NCBI GenBank assembly: GCA_904502175.1
Contig: CAJGDU010000002.1
Location: forward strand, 1 to 24,158
DNA from: Clostridiaceae bacterium
GTDB taxonomy: Bacteria > Bacillota > Clostridia > Oscillospirales > Acutalibacteraceae
Length of the DNA: 24,158 bases
Direction of reading: 5' to 3'
Shown: positions 7,362-13,717 of the stretch, piece after piece
Numbering within the stretch: the first letter of the stretch is position 1
Layout: each line of letters begins with the position of its first letter
Position numbers and translations under genes: made by a program
Notes under the pieces: generated by a model
What the model saw: the letters and a program-made list of their open reading frames with translations, nothing else
Databases searched by the model: none
Told to the model about the DNA's origin: nothing

Positions 7362-7394
7362 AGGAGCATTGCGTGCTGCAATGCTCCTTTTTTT
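7362..7394 (+). terminator. Intrinsic terminator of the rsmD-coaD operon
   Basis: The perfect arms AGGAGCATTGC (7362-7372) and GCAATGCTCCT (7378-7388) enclose a GTGCT loop and are followed by a run of seven T to 7394. It lies just upstream of the pseudouridine synthase ribosome site. Confidence 0.95.
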
Positions 7395-7411
7395 GAAAGG
7401 CAGGTGAAAGG

Positions 7412-8125
7412 ATGCGTCTCGACAAGGCCATCAGCTCCCAGGGCACGCTCACCCGGAAGGAGGCGCGGGCTCTCATAAAGTCGGGGAGAGTCGGCGTGGA
7501 CGGCGTTCCCGTCACAGACCCCGGAGCGTCTGTCGATCCCGCTACCCAGGCGTTGTCTCTCGACGGCATTCCTTTTACCTGGGAAGAACACCTCTATCTG
7601 ATGCTGAACAAACCGGAAGGGTACCTCAGTGCCACGGAGGACCGGCACCGCCCGACGGTCCTGGACCTGGTGCCGGAGGAGTACGCCCGGGACGGACTGT
7701 TCCCCGCGGGACGGCTGGACAGCGACACCACCGGTTTTGTCCTGCTGACCGATGACGGGGCGTTTGCCCACGACATCCTCTCCCCGAAACACCATGTACA
7801 GAAGACCTACCGGGCAGCGCTTTCCGAACCGGTGACGGAGGCCATGCTGGAGCAGGTGAGAGGGGGCATCGAACTGGCGGACGGCACCGTCTGTCTGCCC
7901 GCGGAAGTCACGCTTCTGGGCGATCGGCTTGCGGAGCTGAAGATCGTCGAGGGGAAGTACCATCAGATCAAACGGATGTGGGCGGCGGCCGGCAATCGGG
8001 TCCTGTCACTGACCCGCACCGCCATCGGCCCCTTGCCTCTGGACCCGGACCTCGGACCGGGAGAATGCAGGCCGCTGAGCGGGGAAGAAGTGGCCGCGCT
8101 CAAATCCTGGTCGAAACCAGAATAG
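7412..8125 (+). CDS. rsuA: 16S rRNA pseudouridine synthase, RsuA/RluB/E/F family
   Basis: This 237-residue enzyme isomerises uridine to pseudouridine in ribosomal RNA. An N-terminal S4 RNA-binding domain covers about residues 1-50 (MRLDKAISSQGTLTRKEA). The catalytic domain follows, with LNKPEGYLSA and the motif GRLDSDTTGFVLLTDDG, in which Asp103 is the expected nucleophile. The C-terminal EGKYHQIKRMWAAAGN segment also fits the family. RsuA (U516 of 16S) is my best assignment within the family, but a 23S-acting relative is possible. The gene starts 17 bases past a terminator and has no clear promoter of its own, so it may depend on read-through. A second terminator follows its stop. Confidence 0.88.
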   Translation: MRLDKAISSQGTLTRKEARALIKSGRVGVDGVPVTDPGASVDPATQALSLDGIPFTWEEHLYLMLNKPEGYLSATEDRHRPTVLDLVPEEYARDGLFPAGRLDSDTTGFVLLTDDGAFAHDILSPKHHVQKTYRAALSEPVTEAMLEQVRGGIELADGTVCLPAEVTLLGDRLAELKIVEGKYHQIKRMWAAAGNRVLSLTRTAIGPLPLDPDLGPGECRPLSGEEVAALKSWSKPE

Positions 8126-8131
8126 TAAGAA

Positions 8132-8176
8132 AAAGAATGCCGTTGTGGTTTTCCACAAACGGCATTTCTTTTTTTT
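8132..8176 (+). terminator. Intrinsic terminator after the pseudouridine synthase
   Basis: GAATGCCGTTGTGG (8135-8148) pairs with CCACAAACGGCATTTC (8153-8168) across a TTTT loop, with small bulges. Eight T residues follow to 8176. Confidence 0.92.
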
Positions 8177-8208
8177 GAGTATTTTTTATAAATTTGTGCA
8201 TAAAATTG

Positions 8209-8237
8209 TTGTAATTTAATAGTCGATTGTGTATTAT
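8209..8237 (+). promoter_or_regulatory. Sigma-A promoter for the CdaR-type regulator gene
   Basis: TTGTAA (8209-8214) and TATTAT (8232-8237) are 17 bases apart in AT-rich sequence. The predicted leader is about 54 bases. An 8-bp palindrome TTGTACAA lies within the leader at 8260-8267. Confidence 0.7.
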
Positions 8238-8297
8238 AGATAACGTAAACCCGTAGAAATTGTACAAAAAGACTAAAATTTCATTCGAGGTATTCTT

Positions 8298-9383
8298 ATG
8301 TCCAATCGTCTTTTCCAGGGTGTCATCCATCAGATGAGAGACGCCATCGACCGCACTGTCGGTGTGATCGACGAGTCCGGCACGGTCATCTCCTGCAGCG
8401 AACTCGAACGCATCGGAGAACAGAACAAAGCGCTCATTACCGATATCTTCAATTCCAACGATCCCATCACGCTCGATGGGACCACCTACCTGTCCTTCGA
8501 CTCGAGACTGCGCCATGAGTATGCCATCTTTGTCGACGGGGACGACGACCTTGCGGAGAAGTATGCCCGCATCCTCTCGGTCTCCTTCGGCAGCATCAAG
8601 CAGTTCTACGATGAAAAGTACGATCGCAGCAACTTCGTCAAGAACGTCATCCTCGACAACATCCTGCCGGGGGACATCTATATCAAAGCCCGCGAGCTCC
8701 GGTTCAACTCCGACGCCACCCGGGTCGTGCTCCTCATCCGCATCACCGGTTCTGAGGACGCCACCGTCTTCGACGTCATCCAGAACCTGTTCCCGGACCG
8801 CAACAAGGACTTCGTCATCAACATCTCCGAAGCGGACATCGCCCTCGTCAAAGAGGTCAGCCCCGACGTGGATCCGAAGGACCTTGAGAACCTGGCCCAT
8901 TCTATCGCCGACGCCCTGTCCGCCGAGTTCTACAGCAGCGCGCAGGTCGGCATCGGCACCACCGTCATCGGTCTGAAGGACCTTTCCCGTTCCCTGAAAG
9001 AGGCCCAGGTGGCTCTGGAAGTCGGGAAAGTCTTCGACACCGAGAAGGACATCATCAGCTATGAGAACCTCGGCATCGCCCGTCTCATTTACCAGCTGCC
9101 CACCACGCTCTGCGAGATGTTCCTCTCCGAGATCTTCAAGCGCGGTTCCATCGACAGCCTTGACCAGGAGACCCTGTTCACCATCCAGCGGTTCTTCGAA
9201 AACAACCTGAACGTCTCCGAAACGTCCCGGAAACTCTTTGTCCACCGCAACACGCTGGTGTATCGCCTCGAAAAAATCAAAAAGATCACCGGTCTGGACC
9301 TGCGGGAGTTCGATGACGCCATCGTTTTCAAAGTAGCTCTCATGGTCAAAAAATATCTCGATTCCAATCCTACAAAATTCTAA
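8298..9383 (+). CDS. CdaR/PucR-family transcriptional regulator (C-terminal HTH)
   Basis: This 361-residue protein has the layout of CdaR/PucR-type regulators. An N-terminal sensing region is followed by a central GGDEF-like CdaR segment (about residues 120-270). A C-terminal helix-turn-helix of the HTH_30 type lies at about 293-355, recognisable from ETLFTIQRFFENNLNVSETSR followed by the hallmark VHRNTLVYRLEKIKKITGLDL. Family members sense sugar diacids, purines or other small molecules, and no ligand can be assigned here. GAGG at 8286-8289 precedes the ATG. It is flanked by its own promoter and a terminator and lies directly upstream of ftsEX. No catabolic target genes are adjacent, so its regulon is not evident. 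Confidence 0.88.
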   Translation: MSNRLFQGVIHQMRDAIDRTVGVIDESGTVISCSELERIGEQNKALITDIFNSNDPITLDGTTYLSFDSRLRHEYAIFVDGDDDLAEKYARILSVSFGSIKQFYDEKYDRSNFVKNVILDNILPGDIYIKARELRFNSDATRVVLLIRITGSEDATVFDVIQNLFPDRNKDFVINISEADIALVKEVSPDVDPKDLENLAHSIADALSAEFYSSAQVGIGTTVIGLKDLSRSLKEAQVALEVGKVFDTEKDIISYENLGIARLIYQLPTTLCEMFLSEIFKRGSIDSLDQETLFTIQRFFENNLNVSETSRKLFVHRNTLVYRLEKIKKITGLDLREFDDAIVFKVALMVKKYLDSNPTKF

Positions 9384-9390
9384 TCAGATA

Positions 9391-9399
9391 TGTTATAAT
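9391..9399 (+). promoter_or_regulatory. Possible extended -10 upstream of ftsE
   Basis: TGTTATAAT at 9391-9399 is identical to the extended -10 before uvrC. A start here would fall inside the 5' arm of the terminator hairpin at 9397-9447, so it may be fortuitous. The AT-rich stretch 9450-9530 shows no clear -35/-10 pair and may hold the actual ftsE promoter. Confidence 0.3.
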
Positions 9400-9452
9400 G
9401 CTTCCTGTTTTATGCCGGGCGCCGTCCCGGAAGAAAACGGGAGCATTTCTTT
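9397..9452 (+). terminator. Long nested hairpin after the CdaR-type gene
   Basis: AATGCTTCCTGTTTT (9397-9411) pairs with AAAACGGGAGCATT (9434-9447) with a single bulge. An inner CCGGG/CCCGG stem (9415-9419 with 9426-9430) sits within it, and TTCTTT follows. It is most simply the terminator of the upstream regulator gene, though it is longer and more structured than the others in the window. Confidence 0.7.
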
Positions 9453-9541
9453 AAGTTTATATTTAGGTAATAAGTCTATAGTAAAATACCACATATTGTA
9501 GAATCCCAGAAGTAATATCTTTCAAATAAGGAGTAAGCCAA

Positions 9542-10456
9542 GTGATCGAATTCAGAGATGTATCCAAGGTCTATGACAACGGTACCGTGGCTCTGAAAGA
9601 CGTCAATCTGCGCATCGACCGCGGAGAGTTCGTCTTCATTGTCGGCGCGTCCGGTGCCGGTAAAAGTACCTTCCTGAAGACTATCATGCGGGAAGAAGTC
9701 CCCACCAGCGGCAGCATCATGATCAACAACTATGACCTGACCAAGATGAGCACGCGGGAAATACCCTATTACCGCAGAACGCTGGGCATCGTGTTCCAGG
9801 ACTTCCGTCTCATCCCGAAGATGACGGTCTATGACAACGTCGCCTTCGCCATGCGCGTCATCGGCGCCAGCGAACGGGAAATCAAAAAGCGCGTCCCCTA
9901 TGTCCTCACCCTGGTGGGCCTGCAGGACAAGGCAAACAACCTGCCGAATGAAATATCCGGCGGCGAGCAGCAGCGTGTGGCCCTGGCCCGCGCGCTGGTC
10001 AACAACGCCAACACCATCATCGCCGACGAGCCCACGGGTAACGTGGACCCGGAAATGTCCTATGAGATCGTCGAACTCCTCGACCGCATCAACGAGAACG
10101 GCACCACGGTCATCATGGTCACCCATGAGCACGAGCTGGTCAAACAGTTCGACCACCGCATCGTCGTCATCGACAACGGCGAGGTCGTCTCCGACATGGC
10201 CAACGGCGGTGTGCTCCACTACGACCAGAAGACCGGCTACCAGCCCGTTCCGAACGTCACCGAAATGAAGACCATCACGCTTCACAACGTGTCCTTCCAG
10301 AACGATCCCATTTCCGAAGTCATCGGTCGGGAAGACCCGGTGGATACCCGCGTACCCGAAGTTCCGGAGATTCCCGAACTCTCCTTCGCGGAAGCCACAC
10401 TGAAGGAGATCGAGATGGATCTCGAAGCACGGAGAGGTGGTGAGGACCATGGCTAA
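9542..10456 (+). CDS. ftsE: Cell division ATP-binding protein FtsE with C-terminal extension
   Basis: FtsE is the ATPase of the FtsEX complex, which uses ATP binding and hydrolysis at the division site or cell wall to activate peptidoglycan hydrolases. All ABC motifs are intact: Walker A GASGAGKS (35-42), Gln86 of the Q loop in VFQDFRL, signature ISGGEQQR (138-145), Walker B IIADEPTG (159-166) and His195. Typical FtsE proteins are about 220-230 residues. This one has 304, with an acidic, Pro/Glu-rich tail of about 80 residues from about 225. The GTG start at 9542 follows AAGGAG at 9528-9533. It overlaps ftsX by eight bases. Confidence 0.95.
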   Translation: MIEFRDVSKVYDNGTVALKDVNLRIDRGEFVFIVGASGAGKSTFLKTIMREEVPTSGSIMINNYDLTKMSTREIPYYRRTLGIVFQDFRLIPKMTVYDNVAFAMRVIGASEREIKKRVPYVLTLVGLQDKANNLPNEISGGEQQRVALARALVNNANTIIADEPTGNVDPEMSYEIVELLDRINENGTTVIMVTHEHELVKQFDHRIVVIDNGEVVSDMANGGVLHYDQKTGYQPVPNVTEMKTITLHNVSFQNDPISEVIGREDPVDTRVPEVPEIPELSFAEATLKEIEMDLEARRGGEDHG

Positions 10457-11402
10457 GAGCGAGAAGAAGACCCCGACCCGCCGCCGCGGCTCCTTCAACG
10501 TCGGTTATCTCAGCAAGGAAGGCGTGCGCAACGTCTGGTCCAACCGTCTCATGTCCGTGGCCTCTGTCGCCGTACTCACCTCGTGCCTGCTGCTCATCGG
10601 CGTGGCCGTCATGCTGTACGCGAACATCGACAAGGCCCTGGAAGACGTCCAGGAACAGAACGTCATCATGGTCTACCTCGACGACAACATCTCCGAAGAG
10701 GACATCAACATCGTCGGACAGGATATCCGTATGATCGGCGATGTAGACTCTGCCGAATATGTCTCCAAAGAGGACGCCTATCAGTCCCAGCTGGAAAGCC
10801 TGGGCGATGACGCGAAACTCATGGAGGGTCTCGACGAAAACCCGCTGCCGGACTCCTACGTGGTCAACCTCAAGAGTCTGGAACACTATAACAGCGTCGT
10901 GGACAGCCTGAAGTCCATCAACCATGTCTCCAGCGTCCGCGGCAACAGCGACCTCGCGGAACAGGTCCGCCAGCTCTCCAGAGCCGTCACCATCATCAGC
11001 GTCGGCATCATCATCATGCTGCTGGCCGTCTCCCTGTTCATCATCGCGAACACGGTCCGTGTCACCATGTATAACCGCCGGCTGGAGATCTCCATCATGA
11101 AAGCCGTCGGCGCCACCAACTGGTTCATCCGCTGGCCCTTCATCATCGAAGGTGTCATTCTCGGCATCATTTCCGGCATCATTTCCGAGCTGCTGGTATG
11201 GGCCCTCTATTCACTGGCAGTCCGCAATGTCGGCAGCATGTTCTCCCTTCTGGGCGGACAGGCCGTTGCCTTCTCGTCTTACGCGGTACCCATGCTGCTG
11301 GTCTTCATCTTTGTCGGCATCCTTGCCGGCGCAGTCGGTTCCATCGTTTCCATGGCCCGCTACCTCAAAGAGCAGGGGAGTGTGATTTCCGATGAGAGCT
11401 AA
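10449..11402 (+). CDS. ftsX: Cell division protein FtsX
   Basis: FtsX is the membrane partner of FtsE and passes its conformational change to extracellular hydrolases. This 317-residue protein has a basic cytoplasmic N-terminus (KKTPTRRR), TM1 at about 36-58, a large extracellular loop at about 60-178, and TM2, TM3 and TM4 at about 180-205, 231-257 and 279-302, the usual FtsX topology. The MYNRRLEISIMKAVGATNWF segment after TM2 is typical of the family. I choose the ATG at 10449, giving MAKSEKK, with GGAGAGG at 10431-10437 as ribosome site. GTG codons at 10437 and 10440 overlap that site. It overlaps ftsE upstream and the M23 gene downstream. Confidence 0.95.
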   Translation: MAKSEKKTPTRRRGSFNVGYLSKEGVRNVWSNRLMSVASVAVLTSCLLLIGVAVMLYANIDKALEDVQEQNVIMVYLDDNISEEDINIVGQDIRMIGDVDSAEYVSKEDAYQSQLESLGDDAKLMEGLDENPLPDSYVVNLKSLEHYNSVVDSLKSINHVSSVRGNSDLAEQVRQLSRAVTIISVGIIIMLLAVSLFIIANTVRVTMYNRRLEISIMKAVGATNWFIRWPFIIEGVILGIISGIISELLVWALYSLAVRNVGSMFSLLGGQAVAFSSYAVPMLLVFIFVGILAGAVGSIVSMARYLKEQGSVISDES

Positions 11403-12684
11403 GCTTACAAAGGCTCTGAGTCTGCTCCTGTCTCTCGCCGTCGTGTGTCTGGTCTGCTTCACGGCTCCGGTCACGCTGCCGGCAGACGCTGTCAGCAGCG
11501 AGGTCAGCCAGAAGGTCGCGGAACTCGACGAGAAGATCGCCGCCAGCCAGGAAAAGATCAAAGAGAACGAGGCGAAGAAAAAAGAGGCGAAGCAGTCCGC
11601 CGACACCATCCAGGAGAGCGTGGACCTGCTCCAGACCCAAATCAACGCCTACAACTCCAAGATCGACGTTCTGAACAACCAGATCGCCTCCCTGAACAAG
11701 AGCATCACCAACACGCAGGAGAAGATCGCGGAGACCCAGGCGGACATGGCGGTCCAGAAGGAACAGATCGCCCAGACCCAGGCGCTCTACGCCGACCGTC
11801 TCCGGGCCATGTACATCACCGGCAACGTCTCCAACCTGGAGATCCTGCTGGAGGCGGACAACTTCCGCGACTTTTTGAACCGCATGGAGATGCTGGCGCG
11901 CATCAGCAAACACGACAACGCCATCATCAAACAGCTGCAGGATGAGATCGCCGTTTTTGAGGAGACCGAAGCCACCCTGAAGAAGAATCAGGAGAAGCTG
12001 CAGTCCAGCAAGAGCGAGATCGAGAACTCCAAAGCCATGCAGCAGGAGGCCAAGTCCCAGGTCGTCGGCGCCAAGACCGACCTCGACCAGAAAGTCAACT
12101 CGCTCAACACTTACATCAACGGCCTCGATGAGAACAGTGAAGAGCTGAACAACTATATCGCCAAAGCCAGAGCGCAGCAGCAGGCCTACATGAACCAGGT
12201 CAACGCCAACCTCGCGGTCACGGCTTCCACCGGTAACGGCGCCTATTCCGGCACCTTCATCTGGCCGGTGGCGGGCTCCGGCACTTACGTGTCCTCGGGC
12301 TACGGCTCCCGCTGGGGAAGCTTCCACTACGGCATCGATATCACCGGTGGCGGCGGAAGCGCGGCCATTGTCGCGGCGGCTGCCGGTCGGGTCACCATTG
12401 CCAGCAACACCTGTTCCCACAACTACGGGAAGAACTACAACTGCGGCTGCAACGGCGGTTACGGCAACTACGTGGTCATCGACCACGGCAACGGTCTTCT
12501 GACTTACTACGGACATATGGCCCGCGCCATCGTGGGCGCCGGCACCTACGTCCAGCAGGGCCAGCAGATCGGCAACATGGGAAGCACCGGCTATTCCACC
12601 GGCCCGCACCTTCACTTTGAAGTCCGCGTCAACGACGGCACCTCCCGGTCCGTTGCTGCCCGGAACCCCATGAATTACTTCTAA
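11392..12684 (+). CDS. Secreted coiled-coil M23 peptidoglycan hydrolase (EnvC/PcsB-like layout)
   Basis: This 430-residue protein has a signal peptide (hydrophobic core at about 8-27, possible cleavage after ADA at 33), a long coiled coil at about 38-270 and a C-terminal M23/LytM endopeptidase domain at about 290-425. Zinc ligands and catalytic residues are intact: His312 and Asp316 (HYGID), His375 (YYGHM), and His406 and His408 (HLHFE). It should therefore cut peptide cross-links rather than only activate amidases as degenerate EnvC does. Residues 341-353 form a Cys/His insert (C341, H343, C351, C353). It overlaps ftsX by 11 bases. FtsEX is known to control coiled-coil hydrolases (PcsB, CwlO, EnvC), so this is the likely FtsEX effector. 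Confidence 0.93.
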   Translation: MRAKLTKALSLLLSLAVVCLVCFTAPVTLPADAVSSEVSQKVAELDEKIAASQEKIKENEAKKKEAKQSADTIQESVDLLQTQINAYNSKIDVLNNQIASLNKSITNTQEKIAETQADMAVQKEQIAQTQALYADRLRAMYITGNVSNLEILLEADNFRDFLNRMEMLARISKHDNAIIKQLQDEIAVFEETEATLKKNQEKLQSSKSEIENSKAMQQEAKSQVVGAKTDLDQKVNSLNTYINGLDENSEELNNYIAKARAQQQAYMNQVNANLAVTASTGNGAYSGTFIWPVAGSGTYVSSGYGSRWGSFHYGIDITGGGGSAAIVAAAAGRVTIASNTCSHNYGKNYNCGCNGGYGNYVVIDHGNGLLTYYGHMARAIVGAGTYVQQGQQIGNMGSTGYSTGPHLHFEVRVNDGTSRSVAARNPMNYF

Positions 12685-12696
12685 GCAAAAAAGAAT

Positions 12697-12735
12697 CGCC
12701 CCGGAGCACTGCTCCGGGGCGGTTTTCTGTTTTAC
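12697..12735. terminator. Bidirectional terminator between the M23 gene and gntR
   Basis: The perfect arms CGCCCCGGAG (12697-12706) and CTCCGGGGCG (12712-12721) have a CACTG loop. GGTTTTCTGTTTT follows on the plus strand, and on the minus strand the arm is followed by ATTCTTTTTT. It serves both converging genes. Confidence 0.93.
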
Positions 12736-12742
12736 TGGTTCC

Positions 12743-13459
12743 TCAGCCGAGGAAGGGGAATTCGAGAATGTGGGTGGGGATGACGAAGCTGACGTAGTTG
12801 GACGGCTCTTCGGTTCCCTCGAAATACATCCAGCGATCCAGCTCGACGACCTTCTCGGCCACGTCGATGTCGAACAGTTCCTGTTCGGCTTCCGTGGGAT
12901 CGCGCACGATGGTGCTCTGGTCGAACCGATGGATGGGGTCTTCCACGTTGGTGAGGAGGTTGTGGGCAAGAGAGCCTTCGAACTCTTCGCTGTTCAGTTT
13001 CTCGAAGATGTGGGGAAGGTAGTAGTTGTCCTCATAGCCGACGACGGTGTTCTCGGACTTGCGGATACGAACCAGCCGGTTGACCTTTTTCCCGGGCTCC
13101 CAGCGGTCCAGAGGACCGTCCGGATTGACCGTCACTTCGACGTTCTCGACGACCTCGTTGTTGTTCTTCATGCCCACGTGCTTCATCATGAAGTTGAGGG
13201 AGAGGAAGGGCTCGAGGCCATAGTGCTTGCTGCGTTCGCTGACAAAAGTGCCAACGCCCTGCCGCTTGTAGATGGTGCCTTCATTTTCCAGTTGCGCCAA
13301 GGCTGCACGTACGGTGGCACGACCGACGTCCAGGGTCTCCATGAGCTCGTACTCGGTGGGAAGCTGGGAATGTGCCGGATATTTCCCGGAGATGATGAGC
13401 TTCATGATGTACTCTTTGACATAGATGTAAAGAGTTGGCGAGTTTTCTCTTTTCGCCAT
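12743..13459 (-). CDS. GntR-family (HutC subfamily) transcriptional regulator
   Basis: This 238-residue regulator has an N-terminal winged helix-turn-helix at about residues 8-75, with the typical HSQLPTEYELMETLDVGRAT and LENEGTIYKRQGVGTFVSE segments. A UTRA effector-binding domain of the HutC type follows at about 90-235. Such proteins are usually repressors released by a small metabolite; the ligand cannot be told from sequence. AGGAGG lies seven bases before the ATG. It is transcribed divergently from an iron-type alcohol dehydrogenase, the best candidate target, and the 258-base gap between them holds shared sequence elements. It converges on the M23 gene with a common terminator. Confidence 0.93.
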   Translation of the reverse strand: MAKRENSPTLYIYVKEYIMKLIISGKYPAHSQLPTEYELMETLDVGRATVRAALAQLENEGTIYKRQGVGTFVSERSKHYGLEPFLSLNFMMKHVGMKNNNEVVENVEVTVNPDGPLDRWEPGKKVNRLVRIRKSENTVVGYEDNYYLPHIFEKLNSEEFEGSLAHNLLTNVEDPIHRFDQSTIVRDPTEAEQELFDIDVAEKVVELDRWMYFEGTEEPSNYVSFVIPTHILEFPFLG

Positions 13460-13517
13460 AGAAGGATCCTCCTAAATGAAATTGAATTGACGGCCCACAT
13501 TTGTAATACCGAACACA

Positions 13518-13546
13518 ATTATAAAATCTGTTAGTCGGAAAGTCAA
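13518..13546 (-). promoter_or_regulatory. Sigma-A promoter for gntR
   Basis: On the minus strand TTGACT (13546-13541) and TATAAT (13523-13518) are exactly 17 bases apart. The 7-mer TGTTCGG occurs in minus-strand orientation just upstream of the -35 (13552-13558) and again at the predicted start site (13509-13515). This suggests autoregulation. Confidence 0.85.
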
Positions 13547-13564
13547 TACAACCGAACAAACTTA

Positions 13565-13594
13565 TCCGCGGAAAGCGGACGTATCGGATATGTC
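13565..13594. promoter_or_regulatory. Dyad cluster in the gntR/adh intergenic region
   Basis: Two inverted repeats overlap: TCCGC-GGAAA-GCGGA (13565-13579) and GACGTAT-CGG-ATATGTC (13578-13594, six of seven pairs matching). They lie midway between the two divergent promoters. Candidate operator, not assigned to a protein. Confidence 0.4.
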
Positions 13595-13646
13595 TTTATT
13601 TTTTTATCATAAGGACATGCGGCTTCTCTTGGAAAAAACTGGCATT

Positions 13647-13652
13647 TATAAT
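13647..13652 (+). promoter_or_regulatory. -10 box of the alcohol dehydrogenase promoter
   Basis: A perfect TATAAT at 13647-13652 lies 65 bases before the start codon. The expected -35 position (13624-13629, TTCTCT) is poor, so the promoter is probably weak or needs an activator. Confidence 0.55.
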
Positions 13653-13664
13653 GAAACTGCAAGC

Positions 13665-13682
13665 TGTTCGGACACATGTCCG
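13665..13682. promoter_or_regulatory. Candidate operator upstream of the alcohol dehydrogenase
   Basis: The perfect dyad CGGACA-CA-TGTCCG (13669-13682) starts about ten bases after the predicted transcription start, a roadblock position. It overlaps TGTTCGG (13665-13671), the same 7-mer found twice at the gntR promoter. GntR binding is my inference. The dyad also resembles a Bacillus LexA box with two mismatches. Confidence 0.5.
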
Positions 13683-13717
13683 CACGTTGTTATGGATGAA
13701 AACAGATGGAGGAAATT

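Noticed and set aside
6170..7963. A 597-codon open frame antisense across coaD, the coiled-coil gene and rsuA
   Set aside because: It spans three real genes and two intergenic signals and has no recognisable domain.
8194..8237. Near-repeat TTGTGCATAA / TTGTGTATTA upstream of the CdaR-type gene
   Set aside because: Eight of ten matches in AT-rich sequence is weak, and the second copy is mostly the -10 box.
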